Below, in pieces: positions 1-16,248 of a stretch of 64,000 nt of DNA. Origin of the DNA: Chamaecrista fasciculata. Lineage: Eukaryota > Streptophyta > Magnoliopsida > Fabales > Fabaceae. Each line of letters opens with the position of its first letter. The stretch's first letter is position 1. The position numbers and the translations under genes were made by a program. The stretch spans positions 9,441 through 73,440 of the forward strand of contig QANZ01036701.1 in assembly GCA_003254925.1 (NCBI GenBank), written 5' to 3'. Below the pieces are notes generated by a model. The model saw only the letters and a list, made by a program, of their open reading frames with translations. It was not told where the DNA came from and did not search any database.

Positions 1-2864
<2,864 letters not shown>

Positions 2865-3279
2865 TATATATATGCAGACTTAATGAAAATGGTTTGATTC
2901 TCTGTAAGGGATAAAATAGATTATCCTGACATATAGAATGTGTTAATAGTATTATCTATAATGTGAGTTAACTGATTCAATATATTTGATGCCGTGAGCC
3001 CCAATCTTTACTTTGTTCCTCTTATAGCCATGTAGCTTAAGCTTTTTTTGCTTTATTTTATTTGGTTCATAAGTTTCACCTATATTTTAATTGGCTTTTT
3101 GGACCAATCTTGAGCGGAAGAATTGTTGCTCGGAGCTTTTCTGCATTACCTGGTTGTACTGATTTAATTGACAAAGACTGGTCAACTTACTAAGTTTGTT
3201 CTATGCCAAAAGCCTAAACCTATTAAGTTCACATATCTACTAAAAAAAGTCAAAAGAGGGCTTTCAAAATGGTTAATAT
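2865..3279. other. Intergenic, 3' flank of the receptor kinase
   Basis: AT-rich sequence with no open frame of note. It should hold the kinase 3' UTR and polyadenylation signals, but no single signal is clear enough to place. Confidence 0.5.
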
Positions 3280-4105
3280 ATTTTTGGTCAAATGGTCATT
3301 TTGGTCCTTAATATATGTCTTATTTTCATTTTGGTCCTATATATTTCAAAAGATTCATATTTGTACTAAATGTTGACAAAATGTTTCATGTTAGTCTCAG
3401 ATTATTGAATGTCGGTAGATTATTTCCATCTCAATTAAGTTCGTATCTGATGAGTTCAAAATTCCTTGTTGCTTTCAAATAATACTTTCCTTATTTAATT
3501 GGGGTTGCCAGCAAACAAGGTCAAATAGAGTCCTAAAAGCTAAGATGCCCGTTTCACGGTCAAACAATCGAAAGTTGTCATATCTTGTTTCAAGTCCGAA
3601 TGCGATAAATTTGAAGTTACAAATTACTCTTACCAAGTTTTTTTTAATCGACTTGGGATCGTCAGCAAATGAGATGAAATGAGACTGAAAAGGTTCGAAA
3701 CCCACTTTTGAGCTTAATTTCACTTCATTTGCCAAGGATCCCAATTGGGCAAAAAAAAAGACTTGTTAAGAGTAATACGTAGTTTCGAACTCGTCACGTT
3801 CGGACTTAAAACAAAAGAAATCTAAATTTTGCCCACTTTCGAGATCCGGTTTGACCTCGTTTGTTGACAGCTCCAACTGAATAAGGAAAGTATTCATTAA
3901 AAGCAACACATATAGTTTTAAACTCGTCATATTTGAACTTGAAACGGGAAAAACATGACTACATTCAATAGTGTGGGACCAAAATAAAACATTTTGTCAA
4001 CATTTAGAACCAATATAAATCTTTCGAAACATAATGGATAAAAATGAACATCAAAATATATATTTAAAACCAAAATGAGCTATTGATATTTATTTATTTT
4101 CATAT
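3280..4105. repeat. Foldback (long inverted repeat) element, 'ttttggtcc' family
   Basis: The left part (for example cattttggtcct near 3296 and aaatgttgacaaaatgtttc near 3366) returns as its reverse complement on the right (acattttgtcaacattta near 3989, aaaccaaaatgagc near 4068). The two arms fold on each other over most of the element. There is no coding capacity. The edges are approximate and no target duplication was found. Related arms occur many times in this window. Confidence 0.65.
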
Positions 4106-4157
4106 GATCACCACAAGGTATTTTTTATATATCTAGCCTTTGCATTGGTAGATATCC

Positions 4158-5292
4158 CATGATGGTGAATTAGTTATTTAAAACTTTTTGTTTATCCAAA
4201 TATTAGTTCCTTAAAAGGAGATCCTGCACAGGAGATGGTCAAATAAAAAAGAGATATGAAGATAAGGAATTAGAAAGATCACACCACGATATATAGTGGT
4301 TCACACCAAGGTTTACACTTGATGCTACGTCCACTCATCAAGCACACAGCAAGAGAGTTTTTATAAGTTGGGTAACAAGTACACACGAGCTAACCCTTTT
4401 TCCGGGGGCTCACCACACTTGGTTTTACAAGCTCAGCTAGTACAACAATAACCTGATATCACAAGAAGCTTTCTAAGCTATTACCAAACCTATCCAACCT
4501 TAAACACTAAGGCTCACCCAGGGGTTTTACGCAGGCAGCTAGAAAAGCCTTCTAGGATCAATACAAGGAGAGAATAGAAGGAGTTGAGTTTTTCTCACAA
4601 GGAGAGTAGTCACTAAGACTGAATAGCACTAAGCTAAATGAGAAGAGAGTACAGAGAGAATAATATGATCGTTGTAAGTAGTGTAAGTCTTGTATCTCTT
4701 CAGTTCTTGTTTTGCTTCATATATATATAGATCCTCTGGAGGAACTAGCCTTCAACGGTCCAAAACAGTGCAACGGCTCTTTCTGAAGATCAAAACACGG
4801 TTATCCATCTTGAGATCTTGGTCAATCTCTAATTTGATATTGCATTAAATGTTTGGATGGAGCATCACGCCTTTCTTCTTTCTCAACGTCTCTTTTGTAG
4901 GTTCTGAGTAGCACAGGGCACGTCAGTACCTTCTACCTTGTAGCTTCAAACTTCTTCTTCTAGAGTCAGAGAGTTGGTGTACTGGGTTGACAAAATTTCT
5001 GCTTTACGTACTTGTTTCCTGCATCACACAGACAACAGAAGAGCGTTTCCTTGAAAGAAAACTAGCGCAGTACTAGTTCTTTTCCATAAATGGTAAAAGC
5101 CATAAATCAAGGAAAAATGTTTGCAAAAACTAGAAGGTGAACTTATCACCTTTATAGGATATGATTTTAGACTTTGGGATATTTAAATAATATTTGACAT
5201 TATCAAAAAATAGTCCCATTTAATTATTAATTAATTAATTAATTAATTAATTAAATTAATTAACAACTCATTAATCAAAATTTAGTCTAACA
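4158..5292 (-). repeat. 3' LTR of the SIRE-like copia element
   Basis: Matches 16265-17418 along its length (for example the shared ggagatcctgcacaggagat). In the element's direction it begins TGTTAGACTA next to the polypurine tract. Its outer edge at about 4158 is not clean, so that coordinate is approximate. Runs of ATTA/TTAA near 5221-5265 differ in length between the two LTRs. Confidence 0.85.
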
Positions 5293-5312
5293 ATCTCCCC
5301 CTTTTTGATAAT
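5293..5312 (-). other. Polypurine tract of the copia element
   Basis: Read on the minus strand this is a purine-rich run (aaaaagggggagat) directly beside the TGTTAG start of the 3' LTR, the usual plus-strand primer position. Confidence 0.7.
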
Positions 5313-5824
5313 GGCAAACCCTTTCCTGTAATGGAAACGAAACTAAAGAGCTAACCCTTGTTTAGCTCCCCCATAGAATTTGCATCTTTGTCTTCTGATG
5401 TCTTTGTCAGGAGGTGTTTGATTGGATCCTTGTTAAGAGAAACTCCCCCATGAAATTTCAGTTCCTACATAGGATAAGGATAATACAACAGAGTACATTT
5501 GCTCATCTTGTACATATTCGTAATCATGCATATTCTCCCCCTTTGACATAATCAAAAAGGGTGCTGAAGAAATATAAGCACAGATATGCACAAAGTATAC
5601 TGAATAATGCATGAGGCCTAAAACCAATGGCCTACAGAAACTTAATCAAGAAAATATCCGGGAGGTTTTAGAGAGGTTTAATCAAAGTATCCTTCAAACA
5701 ATCCAAAATAAACGAAACATGCTGAAACTTAATCAGAAATAAACTAATTATCCTCGTCAGCATCGTTTTCAGCAGCAGGGTTAGTATCAGGATCAACATC
5801 AGGATCATTTGTTGCATCACCATC

Positions 5825-8800
5825 CTAAGGAGGAGGCAGAGGAATGATCACATTTGTAGCAGGTGCTGGTACAGCAATAGCACGATAACGCTTCAGATCA
5901 TCCATCACAGAGTTCACGAACATTGTGAATAGCTTCCTTTGCTCAACTACTTCCTCAAAGATGTGCTTATCTTGAGTGTGAAACTCATGCAACCGTTGGT
6001 TGATGTCGCTCAAGACTTGCTCAAAGCGGCCTAAACAGTTCTGATGCGTGCGAACCATCCTTTCTTCCATATTGGCTAGAGCTTCAATAAGAGCTTGATC
6101 TGCAAAAGAGAGATTAGGAGGAAGATCTAAAGGACTGCAATCAGATATTACCCATTGAGATGCATCGTGCTCAGTGTGAGCTTCATCTCCTGCTTCAAGT
6201 TGTTCATCTTCATACTCTATCAGACCACCAAAGACATCATCCTCTGCAGGAGGTTGGTCTTCATCATAATCTAGATTGATAGTTTTCTCAGCATCTTGAG
6301 TCTTCTTTGATTTAGGCTGGTCATCAAACATTTTATCTAAGGATGAATCTGATTCCTCTTCATTGACAGGTGCAGATGACTTTGCATCCTTCCTTTCACT
6401 TCCAGTCATCTTCTTTTGAAGGTTTTCATTTGCCACAGATTTTCTTTTCTTTCCTTTGGTGCTCTTAGGAGTAGGAGGAGGCTTCTTTGACTTTGGTCCT
6501 TCTAGAGGAACTTTGTTAGGAAATTTTAGATGGCTATACATGATGTGGTCATAATTTGCGGAATCATTTGCTTCTAGTTTGTCTGCTTGAAACTCGGGGT
6601 CATTGAGACTTACTTTCATTCCTTTAGCGATCAATGTGATTAACATGCCGTAGGGTAGCTCTTCTTCTTTGTTGTTCAGAGTGCTCTTAATATGGCTTAG
6701 GACCATGTAGGGAAGATCTATAGGAAGATCCTTTGAGATACAATACATAAGAGAAGTCTCTGCTTGAGTGAGAGCATTTCCTTTGTAGGTCTTGGGAGTG
6801 GGAATCCCGTAAATGGCATGATGAAGGAATCGATAGCTTGGGATAAGCATGGTTGGATCTGCCTTATCTACTTTTTGTTCAATGAAAATCTCTAGAGCTC
6901 TTTGCTTTGAGTATCCAGGAGCCTGAATGATTGTATCGTAGGCTTGGTACATTCCTGGAAACGGTCTGAAGTTCAGCAGCTTTGCAACGTTCTGACTGTT
7001 GAGAAGAAATCTCCTTCCGCAGAAGAAAGTCTTGTTGGGAATCCTAGGCGCCTATCACAGCGGAAGCAAAATAAAACAAATAAAAAGCGCCTAGGTCCTA
7101 GAATTCCCGAACGGATCCGCTAGCAGAATTTAAAACTTTTAGATAGTGGTATACCTCACGAGTTTCAATCCTCTGGTTGTACAAGGCGTGTCCAAGGAGC
7201 CCACTCCCAGCGTTCTCCCTCTGCCGGTAATCCACACGAACAGTTTCTTCGGACACCAAGGTGCTAGCCTTCAGTTCTTTTCTCCAAAAGAACCAGGGAC
7301 CAATCTACAACCCTTGAATTCAGGAACTCCTTCTTGAATCCAATTCAGCAAAAGTGGCGCATAAAAGAAACCCCCCACAAGAACTCCTTCTTGCCTTTTC
7401 TTCTCTTAAACCCTAATTATGGAGCCAAGTCATTTTACTAACTCCTTAGCAAAAGTCGACTTTCTCTCTCTATGGGTGCAAAGGTGCGATTTTCTCTCTC
7501 TCTTCAAGGAGGAAGAAAATCAAAACTAGGGTTAGTATGCTTGTCACCTGGGGCAAGTCGACTTGCCTCATATATATAGATAAAATATTTGGTGATTTAA
7601 ATATTCCTAAAATCAAGATATTCTGATAATATAATTATTTTAGGACTTGAATTTACAATTAAAATATTACCTTAATATTCTAATTTAAATTCAAACTGCA
7701 ATCTTGGAGAATCAAATGAGAGATCAAATCTCTCCTTGGGACCCACCAACCATGATCCTATCTCCTTCATTTATCTTTGGAATTTTATAAATCAAAAACT
7801 TTCCTTAATTCATGATTTACCAAAGATTCTGAGAGGAGATCTCACCAAATCTGTTTGAATCAAATCTTTTGATATCTCCATCAAATCTTTTGAATTCAAA
7901 CTTATTATTTGAATTAATAAAACAATTTTATTTATCCAAATAATCCTAAAGAGGCGCCACCCTCATATAATTATTGGGGAATTTTATAATTCAATAATTT
8001 CCTAACTTTTAGGAATATTATCTGAATTATTTTTCCCTAATATTTTAATTGTAAATAATTAATCCCCATTAATCATTTAACAATTATTATATTTAAACTT
8101 GTCCCACAAATTTAAATATCTTACAACTGTAGACTAATTAAGACAAGACCTAATGTCCCAGAAATTTCCTCTGTGTCTTAAATCGTGCCACCTGAGTGAC
8201 CCACAAATTAACCCTAATCCGTGTCCCTTTTAAATGGTGTCCTGTTCCTGCTCGTGTGTGACCCAGCAGGCCCCACGTGAAGTTGGCAGCAGGTCATCCC
8301 CATGACCTACAAGTCGTGAACGGACTCTAGCAAGCCATCACAACTACCCAAAACACGTGAGTTATCGTTTTTACCAAAACGACTTAACCTCAGTATCTCC
8401 TTGTCAGAGACCCTGTTGTCCTACGATATCTTGGTCATGGACTAGGCACATTAAAGTCATCCATAATCAAAACCACAACTTTCTCGATTCCCTGAGTAAG
8501 TCCCATTTCCTGAGTGGCCACTCTTTTTCCTAGACAGACTCATCGAGGGCGCCAGTTAGATATCTCTCATCGTATGAGGGACAAAATCCCATCTTGGCCA
8601 ATCCACATTCCTCAACACGGCAATCAACCAAACCCGTACTTAGCCCTTATGACTACCCTGTTACGGGCAGCGTTAGACTAAGCCAAAGTCTGACAACTGC
8701 AACGCCGGAATAATGATGACCTCAGGTCTAAGGCATCGCTACAGGCGTACAAGGAGAGGCAAGCTGATGACTAAACCCATGCAGGACACTCCGGGTCAGT

Positions 8801-9433
8801 CCAGCAACTCGTAACCCCTTACGTAATTGCACCATGACTCTCGTCCCAGCATCTAGTGCATGCATCTCTATGCACCGAGGTCATGCTGGTCTTAATTCAT
8901 TTTCGCTCCCACGAAAACAATCGACTAGGGACAAATTTAGATTAATTATCTCATAATTAATCATGGACGCTATCATAGTAAACATGCTAATAACATGATA
9001 ACACATTAATTTATCTCCATAAATTAATAATATGTTCACAACATATTTACATAAAATGATTGGCCCTAGGGCACAATCTCCAACAAGTCTCACCCTCAAG
9101 AGGATCTGCTGGGTTCTTGTAGCAAAGAGCAGAATAAAACTCTTTAACAAGTCTGGGGATACACCGCTTCTTTAAAGAATATAGCCCTTCCATACCAACA
9201 CTTTTCATCCACTTGAAACAGTCGATCCCAAGTTGTCCAAAGAACTCGACGTTTACAGTTCTTGGAGCAAAGACAAGTCTTTCAGCAAAAAGAACTTCAA
9301 ATCTTTTCTTTGAGACTTCATCTTGAAATCGTTTGACTCGACAGTTAGGACTGAATGTTTCTTGTGAGGTTCCTGAGGAAACCTTTGACGGAGGTTGCGA
9401 TGAGGAGGCCATAGAGTTTCTGCATAAAGTCAT
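5825..9433 (-). pseudogene. Extra 3' open frame of the copia element (plant transposon-protein domain), split by a solo LTR
   Basis: The region between RNase H and the 3' LTR keeps coding sequence on both sides of the inserted solo LTR (7033-9085). The upstream part (about 9090-9433) has a Ser/Pro-rich start, then a block resembling the 'putative plant transposon protein' domain (FVVE-like core seen as LVKEFYSAL). The downstream part (5825-6952) is Lys-rich, then acidic, then possibly coiled-coil, and ends with Ala/Pro-rich residues. In SIRE/Maximus elements a 3' frame in this place has been called envelope-like. No signal peptide or clear membrane span is visible here, so that label is not supported. 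Fossil; the protein's role is unknown. Confidence 0.6.
7033..9085 (-). mobile_element. Solo LTR, Angela-like Ty1-copia, inserted in the SIRE-like element
   Basis: 2053 bp, bounded by TG...CA (tgttgggaat at left, ctccaaca at right) and flanked by the perfect 5-bp duplication AGTCT (7028-7032 and 9086-9090). In the LTR's own direction it begins TGTTGGAGATTGTGCC, which resembles Angela-type LTR starts as I remember them. A TATA-like run lies near 7570. No internal region is present, so this is the product of LTR-LTR recombination. It resembles 11603-13332 in the opposite orientation. Confidence 0.88.
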
Positions 9434-10044
9434 AGAGAAGAAGAGAAGAGAGAAAACGAACAGAAAAACACAACAGATTTTCTAAGAACTTAGAGAGAAG
9501 GTAGAGAGAGCAGATTTGAAACTTTTCAGAGAGAGAGAGAAATATAACAGATGATTGAATGATGTTTATGAAAAAGAGAGAAAAGCGGTTTTTGAGGAGG
9601 CAAATTCAATATTTAAATTAAATGGAGATTTGAAAAAGAAGAGGGAAAGAATCCGAAAGATTTTTCAGAATAATTGAGAGAGTAAAAATTTCAAACTTTG
9701 AACTTGTTTTCATATAGGCTTATCTCGAGAAAAACAAATAAATTGAAAAACTTAGAGAGAGAAGAGAAGATAAGATGTAGCATATATATGGTAACGATAA
9801 GCTATCTATAGGATACGGTTACCAATGATGGAGTAGTTTTCTTCAGCAAGCTTGATTGGTACTTTAACTGCTTCTTGATATTTGCGCTGTTGAGAGAAAC
9901 GTGCATAGATTAGCCATTACTGAATAGGCTTATCTTCAACTGTTCATGTGTGGTTTCCAACTTCATTGTTGAATGATATTTCAGTTGTGAGCTTGAGTAA
10001 CCGCATCTTCTCCTTTTGAGGAGTTAAGCCTTAAACATCTCCTG

Positions 10045-11602
10045 TTAAGGTTCTTCTATCATACCCAATTCTCTACGAATTTTGCAAAAAGCATCATGAG
10101 CAAGAGGCTTTGTAAAAATGTCAGCGAGTTGATCTTGAGTTGCTACGTGCTCTAGAATGATATCTCCTTTTAGTACATAATCTCTCAAGAAGTGATGCCT
10201 AATTTCAATATGCTTTGTTCTTGAATGTTGAACTAGATTCTTTGAGAGATTGATTGCACTTGTGTTGTCACATAGGATTGGAATCTTATCAAAATTTAGT
10301 CCGAAATCCTTCAACTGTTGAGCCATCCATAGGATTTGAGCGCAACAACTTCTTGCTGAAACATACTCAGCTTCTGCTGTGGAGAGAGCAACAGATGTTT
10401 GCTTCTTACTATGCCAAGACACTAAACATCTTCCAAGAAAGTGACATGTACCACTTGTGCTCTTTCTGTCTATCTTGCATCCTCCAAAGTCTGCATCTGA
10501 ATATGCTACTAAGGAGTAATAAGGGTTCTTTGGATACTAAAGACCATAAGTTACAGTTCCTGCAAGATATCTAAATATTCTTTTGATAGCGGTTAGATGT
10601 GATTCCTTAGGGTCACTTTGGAATCTTGCACATAAGCATACACTAAACATAATATCAGGTCTGCTAGCTGTAAGATAAAGTAATGAACCTATCATACCTC
10701 TGTACAGCTTTTGATCAACTGATTTACCTTTTTCATCTTTATCAAGTCTTATTGAGGAACTCGTAGGAGTGACTGCTTCTTTGTTATGATTCATTCCAAA
10801 CCTTTTTAGGAGTTCCCTTGTATACTTTGTTTGTGAGATAAATATTCCTTCTTTTTGTTGTTTGACTTGTAATCCGAGGAAAAAGCTCATTTCTCCCATC
10901 ATACTCATCTCAAATTCACTTGTCATCAGCTTGGAGAAATCCTTGCATAGATTTTCGTTAGTAGCACAAAAAATAATATCATATACATATATTTGTACAA
11001 CTAACAAATCATCTTTACAAGATTTAACAAACAACGTAGTATCTGTTTTACCTTTTGTGAAACCATTTCCTGTAAGGAAATTACCTAACCTTTCATATCA
11101 GGTTCTCGGTGCTTGCTTTAATCCATATAGTGCTTTCTTCAGTTTGTAAACATGATTGGGCTTGTCATGGCTTTCAAATCCAAGAGGCTGCCTTACATGT
11201 ACTGTCTTAGTGAGTATGCCATTGAGAAATCCACTCTTGACATCCATCTGGTATAACTTGAAGTCCTTGAGACAGGCAAAAGCTAGGGGCATTCTGATTG
11301 ATTCAAGTCGAGCTACTGGAGCAAAGGTCTCATCATAATCAAGTCCTTCAACTTGAGTAAATCCTTGAGCCACTAATCTTGCTTTGTTTCGAATCACATT
11401 TTCATGTTCATCAAGCTTGTTCCTGAATACCCACTTAGTTCCAATGATTGATAGATCATCAGAATAAGGAACTAATGTCCAGACTTCATTTCTTTCAAAC
11501 TGATTGAGCTCTTCTTGCATCGCCATTATCCATGAATCATATTCTAAGGCTTCATCAACTTCCTTTGGTTCAATCTGTGAGAGAAATGCCATATGATTAA
11601 TG
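10045..11602 (-). pseudogene. Copia reverse transcriptase and RNase H region (fossil)
   Basis: Carries the standard Ty1-copia RT start (WTLVPYSDD, GTKWVFRNK, ARLVAQGFTQ), the QMDVKSGFLNG region, the polymerase region, and an RNase H domain with SWHSKKQTSVALSTAEAEY near its end. It is the C-terminal half of the pol region of the 4158-17418 element. The solo LTR at 11603-13332 separates it from the integrase. Broken. Confidence 0.88.
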
Positions 11603-13332
11603 TGTTGGAGATTGTGCCCTAGGGCCAATCATTTTATAGGTATGTTGTGAACATATCAATTAATTTATATAGATAAATTAATGGTTATCATATTATTAGC
11701 ATGTTTACTATGATAACAGTCCATGATTAATTATGAGATAATTAATCTAAACCGTCCCTGGTCGCTCATTCAAGTGGGAACTTGAAATGAACTAAGACCA
11801 GCATGACCTCGGTGCATAGAGATGCATGCACTAGATGCTGGNNNNNNNNNNNNNNNNNNNNNNNNNNNNNNNNNNNNNNNNNNNNNNNNNNNNNNNNNNN
11901 NNNNNNNNNNNNNNNNNNNNNNNNNNNNNNNNNNNNNNNNNNNNNNNNNNNNNNNNNNNNNNNNNNNNNNNNNNNNNNNNNNNNNNNNNNNNNNNNNNNN
12001 NNNNNNNNNNNNNNNNNNNNNNNNNNNNNNNNNNNNNNNNNNNNNNNNNNNNNNNNNNNNNNNNNNNNNNNNNNNNNNNNNNNNNNNNNNNNNNNNNNNN
12101 NNNNNNNNNNNNNNNNNNNNNNNNNNNNNNNNNNNNNNNNNNNNNNNNNNNNNNNNNNNNNNNNNNNNNNNNNNNNNNNNNNNNNNNNNNNNNNNNNNNN
12201 NNNNNNNNNNNNNNNNNNNNNNNNNNNNNNNNNNNNNNNNNNNNNNNNNNNNNNNNNNNNNNNNNNNNNNNNNNNNNNNNNNNNNNNNNNNNNNNNNNNN
12301 NNNNNNNNNNNNNNNNNNNNNNNNNNNNNNNNNNNNNNNNNNNNNNNNNNNNNNNNNNNNNNNNNNNNNNNNNNNNNNNNNNNNNNNNNNNNNNNNNNNN
12401 NNNNNNNNNNNNNNNNNNNNNNNNNNNNNNNNNNNNNNNNNNNNNNNNNNNNNNNNNNNNNNNNNNNNNNNNNNNNNNNNNNNNNNNNNNNNNNNNNNNN
12501 NNNNNNNNNNNNNNNNNNNNNNNNNNNNNNNNNNNNNNNNNNNNNNNNNNNNNNNNNNNNNNNNNNNNNNNNNNNNNNNNNNNNNNNNNNNNNNNNNNNN
12601 NNNNNNNNNTTGATTCTCTAAGATTACGATTTGAATTTAAATTTAATATTATGGTAATATTATAATTTGAAATTCAAGTCATGAAGCCATATTATTATAA
12701 TTTAGAATTATAATAATGCCCTAAAGATAATTATATATATATGCTAAACCTAAGGTGCTAGGCGCCTAAGCCATGAGAGAGAATTCATTTGTGCAATTTT
12801 CATCCTCCTTGTTGAGAGAGATAGAAAAATCGCCTCCTTCAAAACCCTAGGTTCCAAGTGAGGAAATTTTTGGTTCTCAAGAGTTGAGAGGGTAAAATCG
12901 ACTTGACCTAAGAGTTAGGCAATTCGATTTGTGGTTGCCAAAAATTAGGGTTTGTGTGAGAAGGAAAGACAAGAAGGAGTTCTTGTGGGAATTCTCCAAT
13001 GCGCCACTTTTGGAGTTTGAATCAAGAAGGAGTTCTTGAGTTCAAATACACTGTAGATTGGTCCCTAGTTCTTTTGGAGAAAAGAACTGAAGGCTAGCAC
13101 CTTGGTGCCCGAAGAAACTGTTCGTGTGGATTACTGGCAGAGGAAGGACATTGCGAGTGGACTTCTGGGAGACGCCTTGTTCAACCAACCGATTGAAACT
13201 CGTGAGGTATACCACTATCTTAAAAGTTTTAAATTCTACTAGCGGATCCGTTCGGGAATTTTAGGACCTGGCGTGTTTTATTTTTAATTTTATATTTCCT
13301 TCCGCTGCGTTAGGCGCCTAGAATTCCCAACA
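11603..13332 (+). mobile_element. Second solo LTR of the same Angela-like family, with a sequence gap
   Basis: Begins TGTTGGAGATTGTGCC and ends with ...CCCAACA. It is flanked by the perfect 5-bp duplication TAATG (11598-11602 and 13333-13337). A TATA-like run lies near 12732. Opposite in orientation to the copy at 7033-9085. 768 bases are N (11842-12609), so true length and identity cannot be judged. It sits in the pol region of the SIRE-like element, between integrase and reverse transcriptase. Confidence 0.88.
11842..12609. other. Assembly gap (768 N)
   Basis: A run of N inside the second solo LTR. Open frames computed across it have no meaning. Confidence 0.99.
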
Positions 13333-14974
13333 TAATGTAGCTATTTGAAGAGCGAGTTCTTCTTCCTTCATTGACATCTCCAATTACGAATCCATGAGGA
13401 TAATTTGGAGTGTCTCTCCATTCTCGTGGAGGTCTTCTTACTTCCTGTGGATCTGCATTCTCTGTCTGAGTATTTGATGTAGTGGTAGGAGGATCTGCAT
13501 TTAGATCTACTACAACCAGAGGTTGATCACTTTCATTCCCTTCAGTTCCTAAAGAGGATGGAGAGTTGATTGGTTCCTGTTGCTGTTCTGCATTTGCTTC
13601 TTGTGAAGGCGCTGTAGTTACTTGAAGAGGTGGATCATCATCTTCATCTGCAATCTTTTCATAAGTCATCCCTGTAGTGATTTCATCAAACACAACATGT
13701 ATTGTTTCCTCAATGGTTTTGTTTTTCTTTTTGTATACTCGATAGGATTTACTTGTTGTGGAGTACCCAACAAATATTCCTTCATGGGATTTTGCATCAA
13801 GCTTCCCAATATTTTCTTTGTTGTTGATTAAGATATAGCATTTACATCCAAAAGCATGGAAGTATGCAACATTTGGTTTTCTTCCTGACCATAACTCATA
13901 AGGTGTTTTGCCATGGACTGGTCGAATAAGACACCTGTTCAGGATGTAACAGGCAGTGTTCACAGCTTCTGCCCAGAGACTCTTAGGCAAATTGTTCTCA
14001 CATAGCATTGTTCTAGCCATGTCCAGGAGTGGTCTATTTTTCCTTTCAACAACCCCATTTTGTTGAGGTGTTCTAGGAGCTGAGAAGTTATGATTGATTC
14101 CTGACTCTTGACAGAAATTCTCAAAGAGTCCATTTTCAAATTCATTTCCATGATCACTTCTGATACTAGTAATCAAGTAACCTTTCTGATTTTGTACTCT
14201 TAAGCAAAATGTCTTGAAGTAATCAAAACATTCACTCTTTTGAGCCAGAAAATATACTCAAGTGTATCTTGAATAATTATCAACAAGTACATATCCATAC
14301 AGCTTCTTTCCAAGACTTTCTACTCTCATAGGACCAAACAGATCCATGTGAATCATCTGCAAAGGTCTGTTAGTAGAAATATAATCTTTAGATTTGAAAG
14401 AGTTTCTTACTTGTTTTCCCTTTTGGCATGCATCACATATGTGATCTTTGACATATTTGATCTTTGGTAGACCACTCACTAGCTCATTCTTTGAAAGTTT
14501 TGAAAGCTTGTCCATGCTTGCATGATCCATCCTTCTATGCCATAACCATCCTTGATTAGAAGTTTCTTTTAGGCAAATATGTGAAGAGAGATTCATCTTT
14601 TCTGCTTGTAGGATATAGACATTGTCTTTCCTGCTTCCCTCCATAAGGATTTGATCACTGTCTTTGTTAAAGATACAACATTTTGCAGCTCCAAAGGTGA
14701 CTTTGTGTCCTTTATCGCATAGTTGACTGATGCTCAGAAGATTGTGCTTCAGTCCCTTGACAAGACACACTTCATCTATGTACAGTGTAGGAGAGAGAGA
14801 GATTCTTCCAATCCCCGCCATTCTTCCTTTTGCATTATCTCCAAAAGTCACAGTTCCCATGTCTTTCCATGTGAAGGAGATGAAGAATTCTTTGTTCCCT
14901 GTCATGTGTCTCGAGCAACCGGAGTCTAAGTACCATTTGCTAGATAAGTTCCTTGAACTGAAACAAACCTGCAA
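13333..14974 (-). pseudogene. Copia protease and integrase region (fossil)
   Basis: Starts with an aspartic protease-like segment (WYLDSGCSRHMTG), followed by the pre-integrase zinc-binding block (WHRRMDHAS, CDACQKGK) and the integrase core (RSDHGNEFEN, PQQNGVVERKN). It ends in a typical variable linker before the reverse transcriptase. Broken, like the rest of the element. Confidence 0.87.
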
Positions 14975-16197
14975 GCATAATCAAATTTAAGCTTAGGTAC
15001 CCAATCTTCTTTGGGTCCTCTTGGGTTAGTCAAAGACTCAGTTCCTTTATCAGCACATTTCTTATGAATCCAAACTCTCTTAATTTTACTTCCTACAGAT
15101 ATATCAGTAGACATAACATGGCATTCATAGGATAGATGACCCTTTTTCTTACATTTGTAGCATATCTTTTTTGCTAAAGGGTTAGGAGTTCTTCCTACAT
15201 ACTTTTTATTCTTCATACTATTGAATGGATTAAGAGGTTTCCTTCCACCTAATCCTGCTTTATCGAACACATTCCTCTGAATTCCTATTATATAGTTCAG
15301 ATTATCAGTTCCTTTAACAAACTTAGCTAAGTCTTCTTTTAGCTTAGCATTCTCTTTCTTAAGGGATTCATTTTCATTCATCAAGGCAATAAATTTCTCG
15401 TTTTCTTCTATGATGATATCTAGTTTATTTTCATGTTCTAAGAGCTTAGCATCTAGTATATCTTTCTCAATCTTAAGCTTCTTATAAGAGACACGCAATC
15501 CGTACCATAAACTATGAATTCTCATTGAATCTTTCACAATAGAATCAACATTAATATCAAAATCATCATCATCACTATCAATATTTTCAATAACTACCTC
15601 TTCAGTAGGTAACGTTACAGGCACTTCTTGTTCAGGAGGTAACTCTGCAGACATGAGACACAGATTTGCAGTTTCTGTATCCTCATCAGCAAGTAGGTCT
15701 TGTTCCTTGCTCTCAGCATCATCCTGACTTTCACATGAGTAGAAAGTCTTTGTAGATGTTTCACTTAGAGCCAATCTTTGCATTTCTTCATGCATTTCAG
15801 TTATCTCGTCTGGTCCAACTTCAAGATTTCTATATTCATCATTATCAGTGAATCTTGGATCACAGTGCTGTCCGTAGGTCTCCTTCATATATTCCCATAT
15901 GTCATTTGCATCTTCAAAATCTGAAATGCATCCTGGAATTTCATCTCATACTCCTCGATATAAGTAGATAAATGCTCTCAGATTGAGTTCTTGCTTGTCG
16001 AAGTCTTCACTGCTCCATTCTTGAATGGGTGTTCCGATTTCTTTTCCAAGAACAGTGAGAGGTCCTTCCTTCACGATTCTCCATAGTCTGTAGTCAGTCG
16101 CTGGTAGGAATATTTTCATTCTGGCTTGCCAATATACGTAATCATCTCCATGGAAGATTGGTGGACTGTCCACATCAAATCCTTCTTGATTTTCCAT
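14930..16197 (-). pseudogene. Copia gag region (fossil)
   Basis: The N-terminal part (PPIFHGDDYVYWQARMKIFL) is typical of copia gag. Further on are an acidic stretch, a long Glu/Lys-rich probable coiled coil, and a CCHC zinc knuckle (CYKCKKKGHLSYEC) that would bind RNA. It begins shortly inside the primer binding site, as expected. Broken. Confidence 0.85.
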
Positions 16198-16248
16198 TGC
16201 TTGATCGTCTATCTCAGGATGTTAAGCCTGCACAGATAAGAAAAACAC

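Noticed and set aside
7146-7337. 63-codon plus-strand frame
   Set aside because: It lies inside the solo LTR and has no known function.
11803-12665. Three long plus-strand open frames
   Set aside because: They run through the 768-N gap and have no real sequence.
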